Assembly (NCBI GenBank): GCA_023390815.1
Contig: JAEWCC010000006.1
Span: 62,001-126,000, forward strand
DNA from: Bacillota bacterium
GTDB lineage: Bacteria; Bacillota; Clostridia; Christensenellales; SZUA-584
Direction of reading: 5' to 3'
Length of the DNA stretch: 64,000 nt
A program made the position numbers and the translations under genes. The notes under the pieces were generated by a model that saw only the letters and a list, made by a program, of their open reading frames with translations, made no database searches and had not been told where the DNA came from. Shown in pieces: positions 30,239-38,077 of this stretch. The stretch's first letter is position 1; each line of letters begins with the position of its first letter.

Positions 30239-31171
30239 ATGAAAACAACCATCCGAAACAGCAAAAGACTTCGCATCGCCGTCGTCATGCTTTGCGCGGC
30301 GTTAGCTCTCACGGCTTTGATGCCTACCGTGGCATTAGCCGGCAATACAACGCTCCAGTATGGCAATTCAAGCAGCGAGGTCACTGCGCTTCAGGAACGA
30401 TTGCTGAAGCTGGGCTACCTCGATTATCCGAACGCAACGGGGTATTACGGTGTGACCACCAAAACGGCTGTCATCCGTTTTCAGAAGAACCACGGCATAA
30501 GCGCGGACGGCGTCGCGGGACCGCAAACCCAGTCGGCCATATACGCTTCCACCGCAAAGAGCATGGTGCTCAAAGCGGGCAGCTCGGGAGAAGCGGTACA
30601 GGCGCTTCAGTTAAAGCTTAAGTCGCTGGGTTATTTCTCCGGAACCGGCACAGGCTATTACGGCAGCGTCACGCGCGACGCGGTGATCCGCTTCCAGAAA
30701 GCCAGCGGATTGTATGCGGACGGCATCGCAGGCCCGGCAACGCATAACAAAGCGTTCTCCGGCAGCGCACCCGCTGTCACCGCGGCTGCAACAAGCACCG
30801 CCGCCATCGCCGATATCGCACTGACGCAGGTAGGCAAGGGCTACGTGCTCGGCACACAAGGTCCAAACACGTATGATTGTTCCGGTCTCGCGTATTATGC
30901 GATGACCAACGCGGGCTTTTCCGTCACGCGCATGTCCGCAGCCGCATACTTTACAAACTCGGCATGGGCCTCAGTCGGCGGCACCGCGAATCTTAAGAAG
31001 GGCGATCTGATATTCTTCCGCTCCGAAACGTCCAGCAGCATATCGCACATGGGCATCTACACCGGAGACGGGCAATTCGTTCACGCCTCTTCCGGCCAGG
31101 CCAAGGTGATGGTCAGCACACTAAACACCTACTGGACGAATCTCTATATGGGCGCCCGGCGCGTGAGCTAG
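30239..31171 (+). CDS. secreted NlpC/P60 cell-wall hydrolase with two peptidoglycan-binding domains
   Basis: A 310-residue secreted protein. A signal peptide (cleaved near VALA-G at residue 34) is followed by two PG_binding_1 domains (about residues 40-104 and 110-175, each ending GVAGPQT or GIAGPAT) and an NlpC/P60 endopeptidase domain with catalytic Cys214 (TYDCSGLAYYAM), His270 (ISHMGIYTG) and His282. Such enzymes cut stem-peptide bonds of peptidoglycan, often during growth or spore germination. AAGGAGG before ATG 30239 fixes the start; the frame extends upstream but covers the promoter. A strong terminator follows. Confidence 0.95.
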   Translation: MKTTIRNSKRLRIAVVMLCAALALTALMPTVALAGNTTLQYGNSSSEVTALQERLLKLGYLDYPNATGYYGVTTKTAVIRFQKNHGISADGVAGPQTQSAIYASTAKSMVLKAGSSGEAVQALQLKLKSLGYFSGTGTGYYGSVTRDAVIRFQKASGLYADGIAGPATHNKAFSGSAPAVTAAATSTAAIADIALTQVGKGYVLGTQGPNTYDCSGLAYYAMTNAGFSVTRMSAAAYFTNSAWASVGGTANLKKGDLIFFRSETSSSISHMGIYTGDGQFVHASSGQAKVMVSTLNTYWTNLYMGARRVS

Positions 31172-31179
31172 GCGATCCA

Positions 31180-31220
31180 AAAAAAGCAGGGGAACGGACA
31201 ATCCGTTCCCCTGCTTTTTT
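31180..31220 (+). terminator. rho-independent terminator after the NlpC/P60 gene
   Basis: A 19-base perfect stem (31180-31198 with 31202-31220) around CAA, bounded by A and T runs, so it can act in both directions. Confidence 0.95.
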
Positions 31221-31303
31221 ATTTCAGTTCGACCACTGCACAATCCCTGTGCATATGGGTTATCGTTTGTTATAATGTTGGAAAAGATTCAAGGGGAATC
31301 GAT

Positions 31304-32371
31304 ATGTTCGGAAAAATCAGGATTCCCGCAGTGCTTCTGGCCCTGCTTGCCGCGCTGCTGTTCGGCGTAAGCGCACCGCTTTCAAAGCTGCTGCTCAACG
31401 ATATTCAGCCGATGCCGCTTGCCTCACTGCTCTATTTTGGCTGCGGCGCTGGCGTGCTTTTATTTAAACTCGGAAATCTGCTGTTAATCAGAAAAGAGAA
31501 AACGGAAGCCGGAATTACCAAAAAGGACGTACCCTGGCTCGCCGGTATCATCCTTGCCGGGGGCGTCGCAGCCCCGGTGATATTAATGTACAGCCTGAAA
31601 GCCACTCCCGCGGCTACCGCATCACTGCTGCTCAATTTTGAAGCGGCATCCACCGCGCTGATCGCTGCGGTTTTCTTTAAAGAGGCGCTGGGCAAAAGAG
31701 TCTGGATATCCATCGCGATGATTACAGCCGCGGCAGCCGTATTGACCTTAAACCCTTCGGGAGAATGGGGTTTTTCAATTGGCGCTGTGGGCATCATCGG
31801 TGCCTGCTCGCTATGGGGGATTGACAACAACCTTACCCGAAACATATCGTCAAAGGATCCGTTGATTACGGCCATGGTGAAAGGATTCGGCGCAGGAACC
31901 GTTTCGCTGATACTATCGTTTGCGACAAACAGCGCGTTCCCCTCATTGACGCCGATCCTGCTGGCCTTGCTATTGGGCGCTTTCAGCTACGGCATCAGCA
32001 TTGTGCTGTTTATCATCGCGATGCGGCATCTCGGCGCCGCGAGAACCAGCGCGTTTTTCGGAACCGCGCCGTTTATCGGCTCCTTCATTTCGATCATTCT
32101 GTTCGGGGAAATACCGGGGCTGCAATTTTATATTTCACTGCCGCTCATGATCGCGGGGGCAGTGCTGATCGCAGGCGAAAAACATGCCCATATGCATATA
32201 CACCGCCTTACCGAGCACGATCATAAACACCGGCATGACGACCTGCACCACAATCACGTTCACGGAGACGGCTTTTGCGGAGAACATTCGCACCCGCATG
32301 TTCATGAACCCATGGAACACGAACACGCCCATATGCCCGACATCCACCACCGGCACACCCACTCGTCGTAA
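31304..32371 (+). CDS. EamA/DMT-family transporter with a histidine-rich tail
   Basis: A 355-residue membrane protein. Residues 1-290 form two EamA repeats, about ten membrane helices, typical of drug/metabolite transporters that export amino acids, nucleotides or other small molecules. The last 65 residues are a cytoplasmic or terminal tail with 23 histidines (for example HDHKHRHDDLHHNHVHG), of a kind seen in metal transporters and metal-handling proteins such as cation diffusion facilitators, ZIP proteins and HypB. AAGGGGAATCGAT precedes the ATG. A tail of this kind is not part of the standard DMT fold; a metal-linked substrate or sensing role is inferred. Confidence 0.9.
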   Translation: MFGKIRIPAVLLALLAALLFGVSAPLSKLLLNDIQPMPLASLLYFGCGAGVLLFKLGNLLLIRKEKTEAGITKKDVPWLAGIILAGGVAAPVILMYSLKATPAATASLLLNFEAASTALIAAVFFKEALGKRVWISIAMITAAAAVLTLNPSGEWGFSIGAVGIIGACSLWGIDNNLTRNISSKDPLITAMVKGFGAGTVSLILSFATNSAFPSLTPILLALLLGAFSYGISIVLFIIAMRHLGAARTSAFFGTAPFIGSFISIILFGEIPGLQFYISLPLMIAGAVLIAGEKHAHMHIHRLTEHDHKHRHDDLHHNHVHGDGFCGEHSHPHVHEPMEHEHAHMPDIHHRHTHSS

Positions 32372-32519
32372 GCGCCTATTCTTCTGCCGCTTTTGCAGTG
32401 TTTATTCTGCTTTTCATTTGACTCCCGCAGACTGTTCCGGATAGCCAAAGCGATTATCGACACCCTTTGCGGCATGTGGTATGATGTGGATAATAAACTG
32501 ATCAACCGGGGGTAGACAT

Positions 32520-33407
32520 ATGGAACCAAAACAGCAATTGACGGAAACGCTGACGCGGTTTATCTGCCATGTCGCCAAGGTACTGCCCGACGACGTGCTT
32601 GCCGCGCTGGAGAAGCTGCGTGCGGAGGAGACGGAGCCGCTGGCTTCCGCCGTATACGGCTGTATGATGGATAACCTCACACGCGCGCAGGCACTGAATC
32701 GCCCCGCGTGCCAGGATACCGGCGTGCTGCAGTTCTTCATCCGCGCGGGCGCGCAATTTCCGCTGCTCGCCGAAATGAAGGACATCTGCCGCGAAGCGGT
32801 GCTGGAAGCCACAAAGCGCGCGCCGCTGCGCCATAACGCGGTGGAAGCGTTCGACGAGAAAAATACCGGTACCAACACCGGCACGCTCAATCCATGGATC
32901 GAATGGGACATCGTGCCGGGCAGCGGGCTGGAGATCGACGTCTACATGGCAGGCGGCGGATGCAGCCTGCCGGGCCGTGCGATGGTGCTCATGCCCTCCG
33001 CGGGATATGAAGGCATCGTACGGTACGTGTTCGATACCATCGTGGACTGGGGCATCAACGCCTGTCCGCCGCTTGTCGTGGGCGTCGGCATCGGCACAGA
33101 CGCGCCTACCTCCGCCAAGCTTTCCAAGAAGGCCATGCTGCGCCCTGTGGGCACCGTCAACGCGCACCCGCTCGCCGCGGACATGGAGCGGCGCTTAAAG
33201 GAAGGCCTCAACGCGATCGGCCTTGGCCCTCAAGGTCTTTCGGGCAAGGCAACCGTGATGGATGTGCATATTGAATACATGGCGCACCACCCCTCCACGC
33301 TGGGCGTCGGCATCACCGTGGGGTGCTGGGCGAACCGGCGCGGCACGATCCGCTTTGACAGCAATCTAAGCTACGACGTCATTTCGCACAAGGGGGCGGT
33401 ATTATGA
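32520..33407 (+). CDS. ttdA: L(+)-tartrate dehydratase subunit alpha (or class I fumarase alpha)
   Basis: Iron-sulfur hydro-lyase subunit, 295 residues, close to Escherichia coli TtdA along its length. Shared marks include NRPACQDTG, KRAPLRHNAVEAFDEKNTG, VYMAGGGCSLPGR, GIGTDAPTSAKLS, LGPQGLSGK and HHPSTLGVGITVGCWANRRG. With TtdB it would convert L-tartrate to oxaloacetate through a [4Fe-4S] cluster. GGGGGTAGACAT precedes the ATG. It overlaps ttdB by four bases (ATGA). Two-subunit class I fumarases share this architecture, so fumarate hydratase is the alternative. Confidence 0.9.
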   Translation: MEPKQQLTETLTRFICHVAKVLPDDVLAALEKLRAEETEPLASAVYGCMMDNLTRAQALNRPACQDTGVLQFFIRAGAQFPLLAEMKDICREAVLEATKRAPLRHNAVEAFDEKNTGTNTGTLNPWIEWDIVPGSGLEIDVYMAGGGCSLPGRAMVLMPSAGYEGIVRYVFDTIVDWGINACPPLVVGVGIGTDAPTSAKLSKKAMLRPVGTVNAHPLAADMERRLKEGLNAIGLGPQGLSGKATVMDVHIEYMAHHPSTLGVGITVGCWANRRGTIRFDSNLSYDVISHKGAVL

Positions 33408-34009
33408 AAAAGATTCTCACCACGCCGATCAAAAACGAAGACATTGAGTCGCTGCGCATCGGCGACATCGTATATCTCACGGGCAGCCTCGTGACCTGCC
33501 GCGACGAGGGCCACCGGCGGCTTGTGGAAGCAGGCATCTGGCCGGAGTTCCCGCTCTCGGGCGGCGCGATATTCCACGCGGGTCCGATCATAAAAAAGAC
33601 TGAAACCGGCTGGGAGACCGTTGCCATCGGCCCGACGACGAGCATGCGCATGGAGCGCTTCGAGAAGGATTTCATCCGCCTGACCGGCATTAAGCTCGTC
33701 ATCGGCAAAGGCGGCATGGGCGCGGATACCACGCAAGCCTGTAAGGAGCATAAAGCCATCCATACGGTGTTCCCGGGTGGCTGCGCCGTGAGCGCCGCCG
33801 AGTGCGTCATTGAGACCCCCGGCGTGGAGTGGGAGGATTTCGGTATGCCCGAGGCGTTCTGGATCATGCGCGTCAAGGAGTTCGGCCCGCTCATCGTCTC
33901 TGTCGACACGCAGGGAGGCAACCTGTTTGAAGAAAACAAAAAGACGTTCCGCACCCGCAAGGAGGAACAGATCGAAGAGATCAGCAAGCACGTTCATTTC
34001 ATGAAATAA
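33404..34009 (+). CDS. ttdB: L(+)-tartrate dehydratase subunit beta (or class I fumarase beta)
   Basis: The 201-residue partner of TtdA; the length is the same as Escherichia coli TtdB. Shared segments: MKKILTTPIKNEDIESLRIG, YLTGSLVTCRDEGHRRL, IFHAGPII, GPTTSMRMERFEKDFI, GKGGMG and RVKEFGPLIVSVDTQGGNL. The start overlaps the ttdA stop, showing translational coupling. A GGCGGCC / GGCCGCC hairpin ten bases after the stop probably ends the unit. There is no adjacent transporter or regulator for tartrate in view. Confidence 0.9.
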   Translation: MKKILTTPIKNEDIESLRIGDIVYLTGSLVTCRDEGHRRLVEAGIWPEFPLSGGAIFHAGPIIKKTETGWETVAIGPTTSMRMERFEKDFIRLTGIKLVIGKGGMGADTTQACKEHKAIHTVFPGGCAVSAAECVIETPGVEWEDFGMPEAFWIMRVKEFGPLIVSVDTQGGNLFEENKKTFRTRKEEQIEEISKHVHFMK

Positions 34010-34018
34010 GACCTGTAA

Positions 34019-34042
34019 GGCGGCCTTTGGCCGCCCTGTTAT
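34019..34042 (+). terminator. terminator-like hairpin after ttdB
   Basis: GGCGGCC and GGCCGCC pair around TTT; the following CTGTTATT is only weakly T-rich. Confidence 0.6.
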
Positions 34043-34095
34043 TACGCGGCTCTTTTATCCACTTACTTTCTGTTATAAAAGTGGGGCAACCAACA

Positions 34096-34419
34096 ATGAT
34101 TGAAAGAATAGATACAAGGATATTTGAATTTATAAAGCGCAGAGCCTCGAGCATTTTGATCTATGGCGGATTAGCAATATTGATTTCATATACGATTGTA
34201 ATCGAAGCTAACGGCATTCCCGCTTATAACAATTTCGCAGGATGGCTTTGGATAACATTATTTATTCCAGTTATTCTCGGCGTATACATTTACAGTCATA
34301 AAATCAAAGAAAAGAAGCCGGGGCTAAGAAGATTCTTAAGGCATATATACGTTACATGGTTTGTGGTTTATCCCATATTATCAATTGGGCTGTTCATTAA
34401 GTGGATCGCGCTTGTATAG
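34096..34419 (+). CDS. small membrane protein of unknown function
   Basis: A 107-residue protein with three hydrophobic segments (SSILIYGGLAILISYTIVIE, GWLWITLFIPVILGVYIYS and TWFVVYPILSIGLFIKWIAL) separated by a basic loop. No family recognised. ATG 34096 is chosen; GGGG precedes it by nine bases. The gene is AT-rich compared with ttdAB and, with the next gene 21 bases on, forms a small accessory pair. Confidence 0.65.
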   Translation: MIERIDTRIFEFIKRRASSILIYGGLAILISYTIVIEANGIPAYNNFAGWLWITLFIPVILGVYIYSHKIKEKKPGLRRFLRHIYVTWFVVYPILSIGLFIKWIALV

Positions 34420-34440
34420 AGAATTCGGAGGTTGCCCGTG

Positions 34441-35013
34441 ATGACAACGAATCAACATAATGTGAATAGACAAAAGTTGCTGAACAGTATTTTGTATATC
34501 ATACTCGCTTTTCAGTTTGTTCTGCTTATTTCCGGAGCTATGCAATACGACGTACAAATCCATCTTCATGTTCTGTTTTATCCGGCCGCCTTTTTGCTGA
34601 TTTATTTTTATCTGCTGATCGGCTACACCAAAGAATCCGGTATCCAATGGGAGGCAAACCGGCTAAAGCTGATGAAAGATGATGAACCTGATCTAAGTGC
34701 GGGCAGAACCATATATAATCTGCAAAAATGGATTACGCTGATCCTTGCTCTCATTTTTTCAGTTTTAGCCGCCATATTCGCGTTTATAAACATATTCGAG
34801 CAATGGGCTGTATTTTATCAATATATCCTCAGTTTCACGGCTGTGTCATCCCTATTGATACTCGTATTGATGACGGTATCCGGAATTAGACATATCATCA
34901 TATTGATAAAAAAGCCATGGAAGAAGCAAAGTTTACTCTTCAGAATGCTGCTACTGCAAAATTTACTGATCTCAACTGCCGTTCTAAAGTTGCTGGCAAA
35001 TATACAAGGATAA
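34441..35013 (+). CDS. four-helix membrane protein of unknown function
   Basis: A 190-residue protein with about four membrane segments (ILYIILAFQFVLLISGAM; LFYPAAFLLIYFYLLIGY; WITLILALIFSVLAAIFAFI; ILSFTAVSSLLILVLMTVSG) and a basic C-terminus. No family recognised. GGAGG lies nine bases before ATG 34441; GTG 34438 is an alternative. It is AT-rich and paired with the preceding small membrane protein, hinting at a joint function. Confidence 0.7.
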   Translation: MTTNQHNVNRQKLLNSILYIILAFQFVLLISGAMQYDVQIHLHVLFYPAAFLLIYFYLLIGYTKESGIQWEANRLKLMKDDEPDLSAGRTIYNLQKWITLILALIFSVLAAIFAFINIFEQWAVFYQYILSFTAVSSLLILVLMTVSGIRHIIILIKKPWKKQSLLFRMLLLQNLLISTAVLKLLANIQG

Positions 35014-35031
35014 TCAACAGGAGGTCTTGCC

Positions 35032-35271
35032 ATGATTCTGCCGTGGAAACGCAAGGAAGTGTATATGGGCTTTGACATGCAGCAGTTCAACCGCGTGCTG
35101 GATGTGTTGAGCGCAGCGCATATCAAGTATAAATACAGCACGGTCAGCCACAGCGTATTCCGAGGCCGCTCCTCGAATGGGGGTAATATCAACTATTCGC
35201 TGATGTATTACGTCTACGTCCACCGTGAAGACTTCGATCAGGCGTGCTATGTCATCCATCAGGCGGAATAG
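35032..35271 (+). CDS. small soluble protein of unknown function
   Basis: A 79-residue protein with no membrane segment; the ending YYVYVHREDFDQACYVIHQAE and the start MQQFNRVLDVLSAAHIKYKY suggest a small ferredoxin-like alpha/beta fold of the DUF2007 kind, but this is only a pattern impression. AGGAGG precedes the ATG. It lies 18 bases after the membrane protein gene and may be co-transcribed. Confidence 0.65.
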   Translation: MILPWKRKEVYMGFDMQQFNRVLDVLSAAHIKYKYSTVSHSVFRGRSSNGGNINYSLMYYVYVHREDFDQACYVIHQAE

Positions 35272-35356
35272 AATCTTTGCTCTGTTTTGAGAGATTAGGG
35301 AAGGTTCTGTTGTGCCGTTTAGCTATGTTCCTGCACCTTCTTCCACTTCCGGGCCC

Positions 35357-35488
35357 AAGGCTTCCCTCGGGGGAAGCTGTCCGCGCAGCGGACTGATGAG
35401 GGTATCATAGCAATTAAACCAGCACAGCAGACAAATGAGGCTCGCTCCCTCATCCGCGCTCCGCGCACCTTCCCCCAGGGGAAGGCTT
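35357..35488. repeat. 132-bp MITE-like element with long imperfect inverted ends
   Basis: The left end (35357-35402) begins AAGGCTTCCCTCGGGGGAAG and ends GATGAGGG; the right end (35447-35488), read on the other strand, begins AAGCCTTCCCCTGGGGGAAG and also ends GATGAGGG. The roughly 45-base arms surround a 44-base AT-rich centre. No coding capacity. It fills the otherwise gene-free 340 bases between two convergent transcripts. I recall similar repeats in Clostridia genomes; that is recall, not a search result. Confidence 0.7.
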
Positions 35489-35613
35489 ATGCCGTGCATC
35501 TCTTTTAAACAAGAAACAACCAACGCGCCTTTCCCAATTTCCATACCTTTTAAGTGTTTATGAATGAATAAAAAAGACCGCATCCTTTCAGACACGGCCT
35601 AACACTTCTCCTG

Positions 35614-36348
35614 TTAGTTCCCGATGTACATGTTCCCGTACGGGCGCTTGCTCTTGGGCTGATACATTTTGAATTCGCTCAGCTTAATGCCCGAAACGTC
35701 CACGCCGAAGTACTCGCCGTAGTTCTTGATGACGCCGCTGAGGAACGCTTCATCCTCTGCATCGAGCGCCGCCTGCGATATTTCGCGCCCCATCAGCGCC
35801 TCGTTTACCTTGCCGCGCACGAACATCTTGCCGCCATGCATACCCGTGCCAAAGAACCGGCCCACTGAAAACTCGTTCTCGCCGAGGCCAAGACCCAGCA
35901 CCACGATGCGTCCGCCCGCCATGTACTCGCCGAGGAAGTCGCCGCCCTTGCTGCCCACCACGACGAGCGGTATCTTATCCATGTATTCCTTCATGTGGAT
36001 GCCCGCGCGATAGCCGACGTAACCTTTGATGTATACCTCGCCGCCGCGCATCGCGTAGCCCATGATGTCTCCGCAGTTACCGTGTATAATGAGCTTGCCG
36101 TCGTTCATGGTGTTGGCGATGCCGTCCTGCGCGTTGCCCAATACCTCGACCGTCGCGCCGTCCATGTAGCACGCGGAGTCGTTGCCGAGCGTGCCATGCA
36201 CCGTCAGCTTGGTGTGCGGCTTTAAGCCGCAGCCCATGTAGCGTTGTCCGAAAACCTCGCGGACGACGATCTCGCCCGGCTCCTGCGCGATCTCCTTGAT
36301 CCGGTTATTTAAATCGCTGTAGTATATATCCCCTGCGCGTAATTCCAT
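35614..36348 (-). CDS. glutamate synthase GXGXG-domain subunit
   Basis: Stand-alone version of the C-terminal right-handed beta-helix of the glutamate synthase large subunit, 244 residues. The repeated Gly-rich turns are clear (LGNDSACYMDGATVEVLGNA, HGNCGDIMGYAMRGGEVYIK, GYVGYRAGIHMKEY, GGDFLGEYMAGGRIVVLGLG, FFGTGMHGGKMFVRG). In the fused enzyme this helix packs between the other domains. ATG 36348 follows AGAGGA. It is the last of five genes that together encode the complete enzyme in pieces. Confidence 0.92.
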   Translation of the reverse strand: MELRAGDIYYSDLNNRIKEIAQEPGEIVVREVFGQRYMGCGLKPHTKLTVHGTLGNDSACYMDGATVEVLGNAQDGIANTMNDGKLIIHGNCGDIMGYAMRGGEVYIKGYVGYRAGIHMKEYMDKIPLVVVGSKGGDFLGEYMAGGRIVVLGLGLGENEFSVGRFFGTGMHGGKMFVRGKVNEALMGREISQAALDAEDEAFLSGVIKNYGEYFGVDVSGIKLSEFKMYQPKSKRPYGNMYIGN

Positions 36349-36365
36349 TGTACTGTCCTCTTTCC

Positions 36366-37616
36366 TCACGAAGAAATCCGCTGCTTCATCCGGTCGTAGC
36401 CCAGGGCATTGAGGCCGAAGCCGTCGTCCGTCAGGCCTTTTTCAAGGCTGGAGAGTGGTATCTTCTCGCTCATCAGGTAGGTGTATATGCCCGCCCGGTC
36501 CACATCGCCCACGAGTATCATGCCGACCAGTTTGTCGTCCTTCACGATAAAGCGTTTCATCGCGCCTGCCTTGACGTCGTTCTTCACGAGCACATGGGTG
36601 CCCTCGCCGCCCTGCAGGCCTGCCGTAATGATCGGCAGTCCGAAGAATCCGACCGCATTCATCGGGAACACGCCGTCAAAGTCCTCTTTGTTGCCGCACA
36701 TGTCGTGCGCCGCAGCGCGGCCCTGTGCGTACGCGTTGGGCCACAGTGCCATGATCTTGCGTTCGCCGGAGATCAGGTCCTCGCTCTCGGTCACGTCGCC
36801 CGCTGCCCAGATATCCTGCACGTTGGTGCGCGAATGTGCGTCGATCAAAATGCCGCGGTTCACTTCAATGCCCGCCGCCTTCGCTTCCGCGACGTTGGGC
36901 CGAACGCCCACGCCCATGACGAGTATATCGCACGGCAGCTCCGTGCCGTCCTTCAAAACAACTTTTTCGATTTGCTTCTCGCCGACCACCTGCGCCACCG
37001 TCATGCCGAGGTGGAACACAACGCCCTGCGCTTCAATTCGCTTTTGCACCGGCGCAGCCGCCGCATCGTCTAAAATCATGGGCAGCACGCGCGGAGCCAG
37101 CTCCACGACGTGTACGCTGCCCGCCACGGGCGCAAGGCCCTCGGCGGCTTTGAGGCCGATGAGGCCCGCGCCGACGATGACGACGTTGCTCTGCTTGGTT
37201 AAAAGCTTTTCGATGCCCAGCGCATCGTCATATTTCAGGAACGTGAACGCGTTGTCCTGTCCGTTGAGGCCTTCTGTCGGCGGTACGAACGGCGAGCTAC
37301 CCGTCGCGATCAGCAGCTTGTCATACGGCACAGAAGCTCCGTCGTCCAATGTCACAGTCTTTTTCTTCGGATCGATCGCAGTTGCCTTCTTGCCGAACAT
37401 CGTATCCACGCGGTTCTTCTCATAGAAGTCTGTCTTGCGGTATACCATGTTTTCTGGTATCACTTTGCCTGCGAGATAATACGATATCAACGGACGCGAG
37501 TACACATGGTGCTTCTCGTCGGAGATGACCGTAATGGTTCCTTCGCTGTCACACTTGCGGAGCCCTTCGATGCAGCCCACCGCTGCGGCGGAGTTGCCGA
37601 TGATTACATATTTCAT
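36366..37616 (-). CDS. NAD(P)/FAD-dependent oxidoreductase of the split glutamate synthase
   Basis: A 416-residue two-dinucleotide-binding flavoprotein: FAD site MKYVIIGNSAAAVGCIEGLR at the start (GxSAAA type), ATGSSPFVPP, NAD site VVIVGAGLIGLKAAEGLA near residue 150, and the second FAD motif DIWAAGDVTE near 285. It would pass electrons from NAD(P)H through the neighbouring Fe-S protein to the FMN subunit. It lies four bases after the Fe-S gene and 17 before the GXGXG gene. It resembles NADH oxidase/nitrite reductase-type enzymes rather than the GltD beta subunit. Confidence 0.9.
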   Translation of the reverse strand: MKYVIIGNSAAAVGCIEGLRKCDSEGTITVISDEKHHVYSRPLISYYLAGKVIPENMVYRKTDFYEKNRVDTMFGKKATAIDPKKKTVTLDDGASVPYDKLLIATGSSPFVPPTEGLNGQDNAFTFLKYDDALGIEKLLTKQSNVVIVGAGLIGLKAAEGLAPVAGSVHVVELAPRVLPMILDDAAAAPVQKRIEAQGVVFHLGMTVAQVVGEKQIEKVVLKDGTELPCDILVMGVGVRPNVAEAKAAGIEVNRGILIDAHSRTNVQDIWAAGDVTESEDLISGERKIMALWPNAYAQGRAAAHDMCGNKEDFDGVFPMNAVGFFGLPIITAGLQGGEGTHVLVKNDVKAGAMKRFIVKDDKLVGMILVGDVDRAGIYTYLMSEKIPLSSLEKGLTDDGFGLNALGYDRMKQRISS

Positions 37617-37620
37617 ATCG

Positions 37621-38067
37621 TCACTCCCCCCTGTCTTCGTATTTAAGCGCGTTGTTCGGGCAGTGCTTCACACATTCGGGCTCGCCCATGGCCGCGCACA
37701 GGTCGCACTTCGCAGCCACCTTGTGAGCGCCCTCGTCGCGCACGATCGCGCCAAACGGGCAGACCAGCACGCACGTCCAGCAGCCTACGCACCGCTCGGT
37801 GTCGTTGAGTACGAGGCCAGTTTCGGAGTCTTTGTACATCGCGCCTGTGATGCAGCCCTGCACGCACTTGGGGTCGTCGCAATGGCGGCACTGCAGCGCG
37901 AAGTTGATCTTCGCGCCCGTTTCAATGTGCAGGCGCTCGACCGGCTTCGGGTCCTCCAGCTTATGCGCCTTGATGATATCCTTAGTGGCCGAATGCGATG
38001 TGCGGCAGTACACCTTGCACAGCCCGCATCCGAGACACCACTGTTCGTCCGCGTATACTTTCTTCAT
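37621..38067 (-). CDS. four-cluster 4Fe-4S ferredoxin-like electron carrier
   Basis: A 148-residue HycB/CooF-type protein with sixteen-cysteine pattern: CLGCGLCKVYC, CRHCDDPKCVQGC, CVGCWTCVLVCPFG and CDLCAAMGEPECVKHC, enough for four [4Fe-4S] clusters. It should link the flavoprotein encoded next to the FMN subunit encoded before it. Ten bases separate it from the upstream FMN gene. Confidence 0.93.
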   Translation of the reverse strand: MKKVYADEQWCLGCGLCKVYCRTSHSATKDIIKAHKLEDPKPVERLHIETGAKINFALQCRHCDDPKCVQGCITGAMYKDSETGLVLNDTERCVGCWTCVLVCPFGAIVRDEGAHKVAAKCDLCAAMGEPECVKHCPNNALKYEDRGE

Positions 38068-38077
38068 ATTGCCCTCA

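Noticed and set aside
35357..35488. Insertion sequence
   Set aside because: The element is only 132 bases long with no transposase frame, so it is listed as MITE-like instead.
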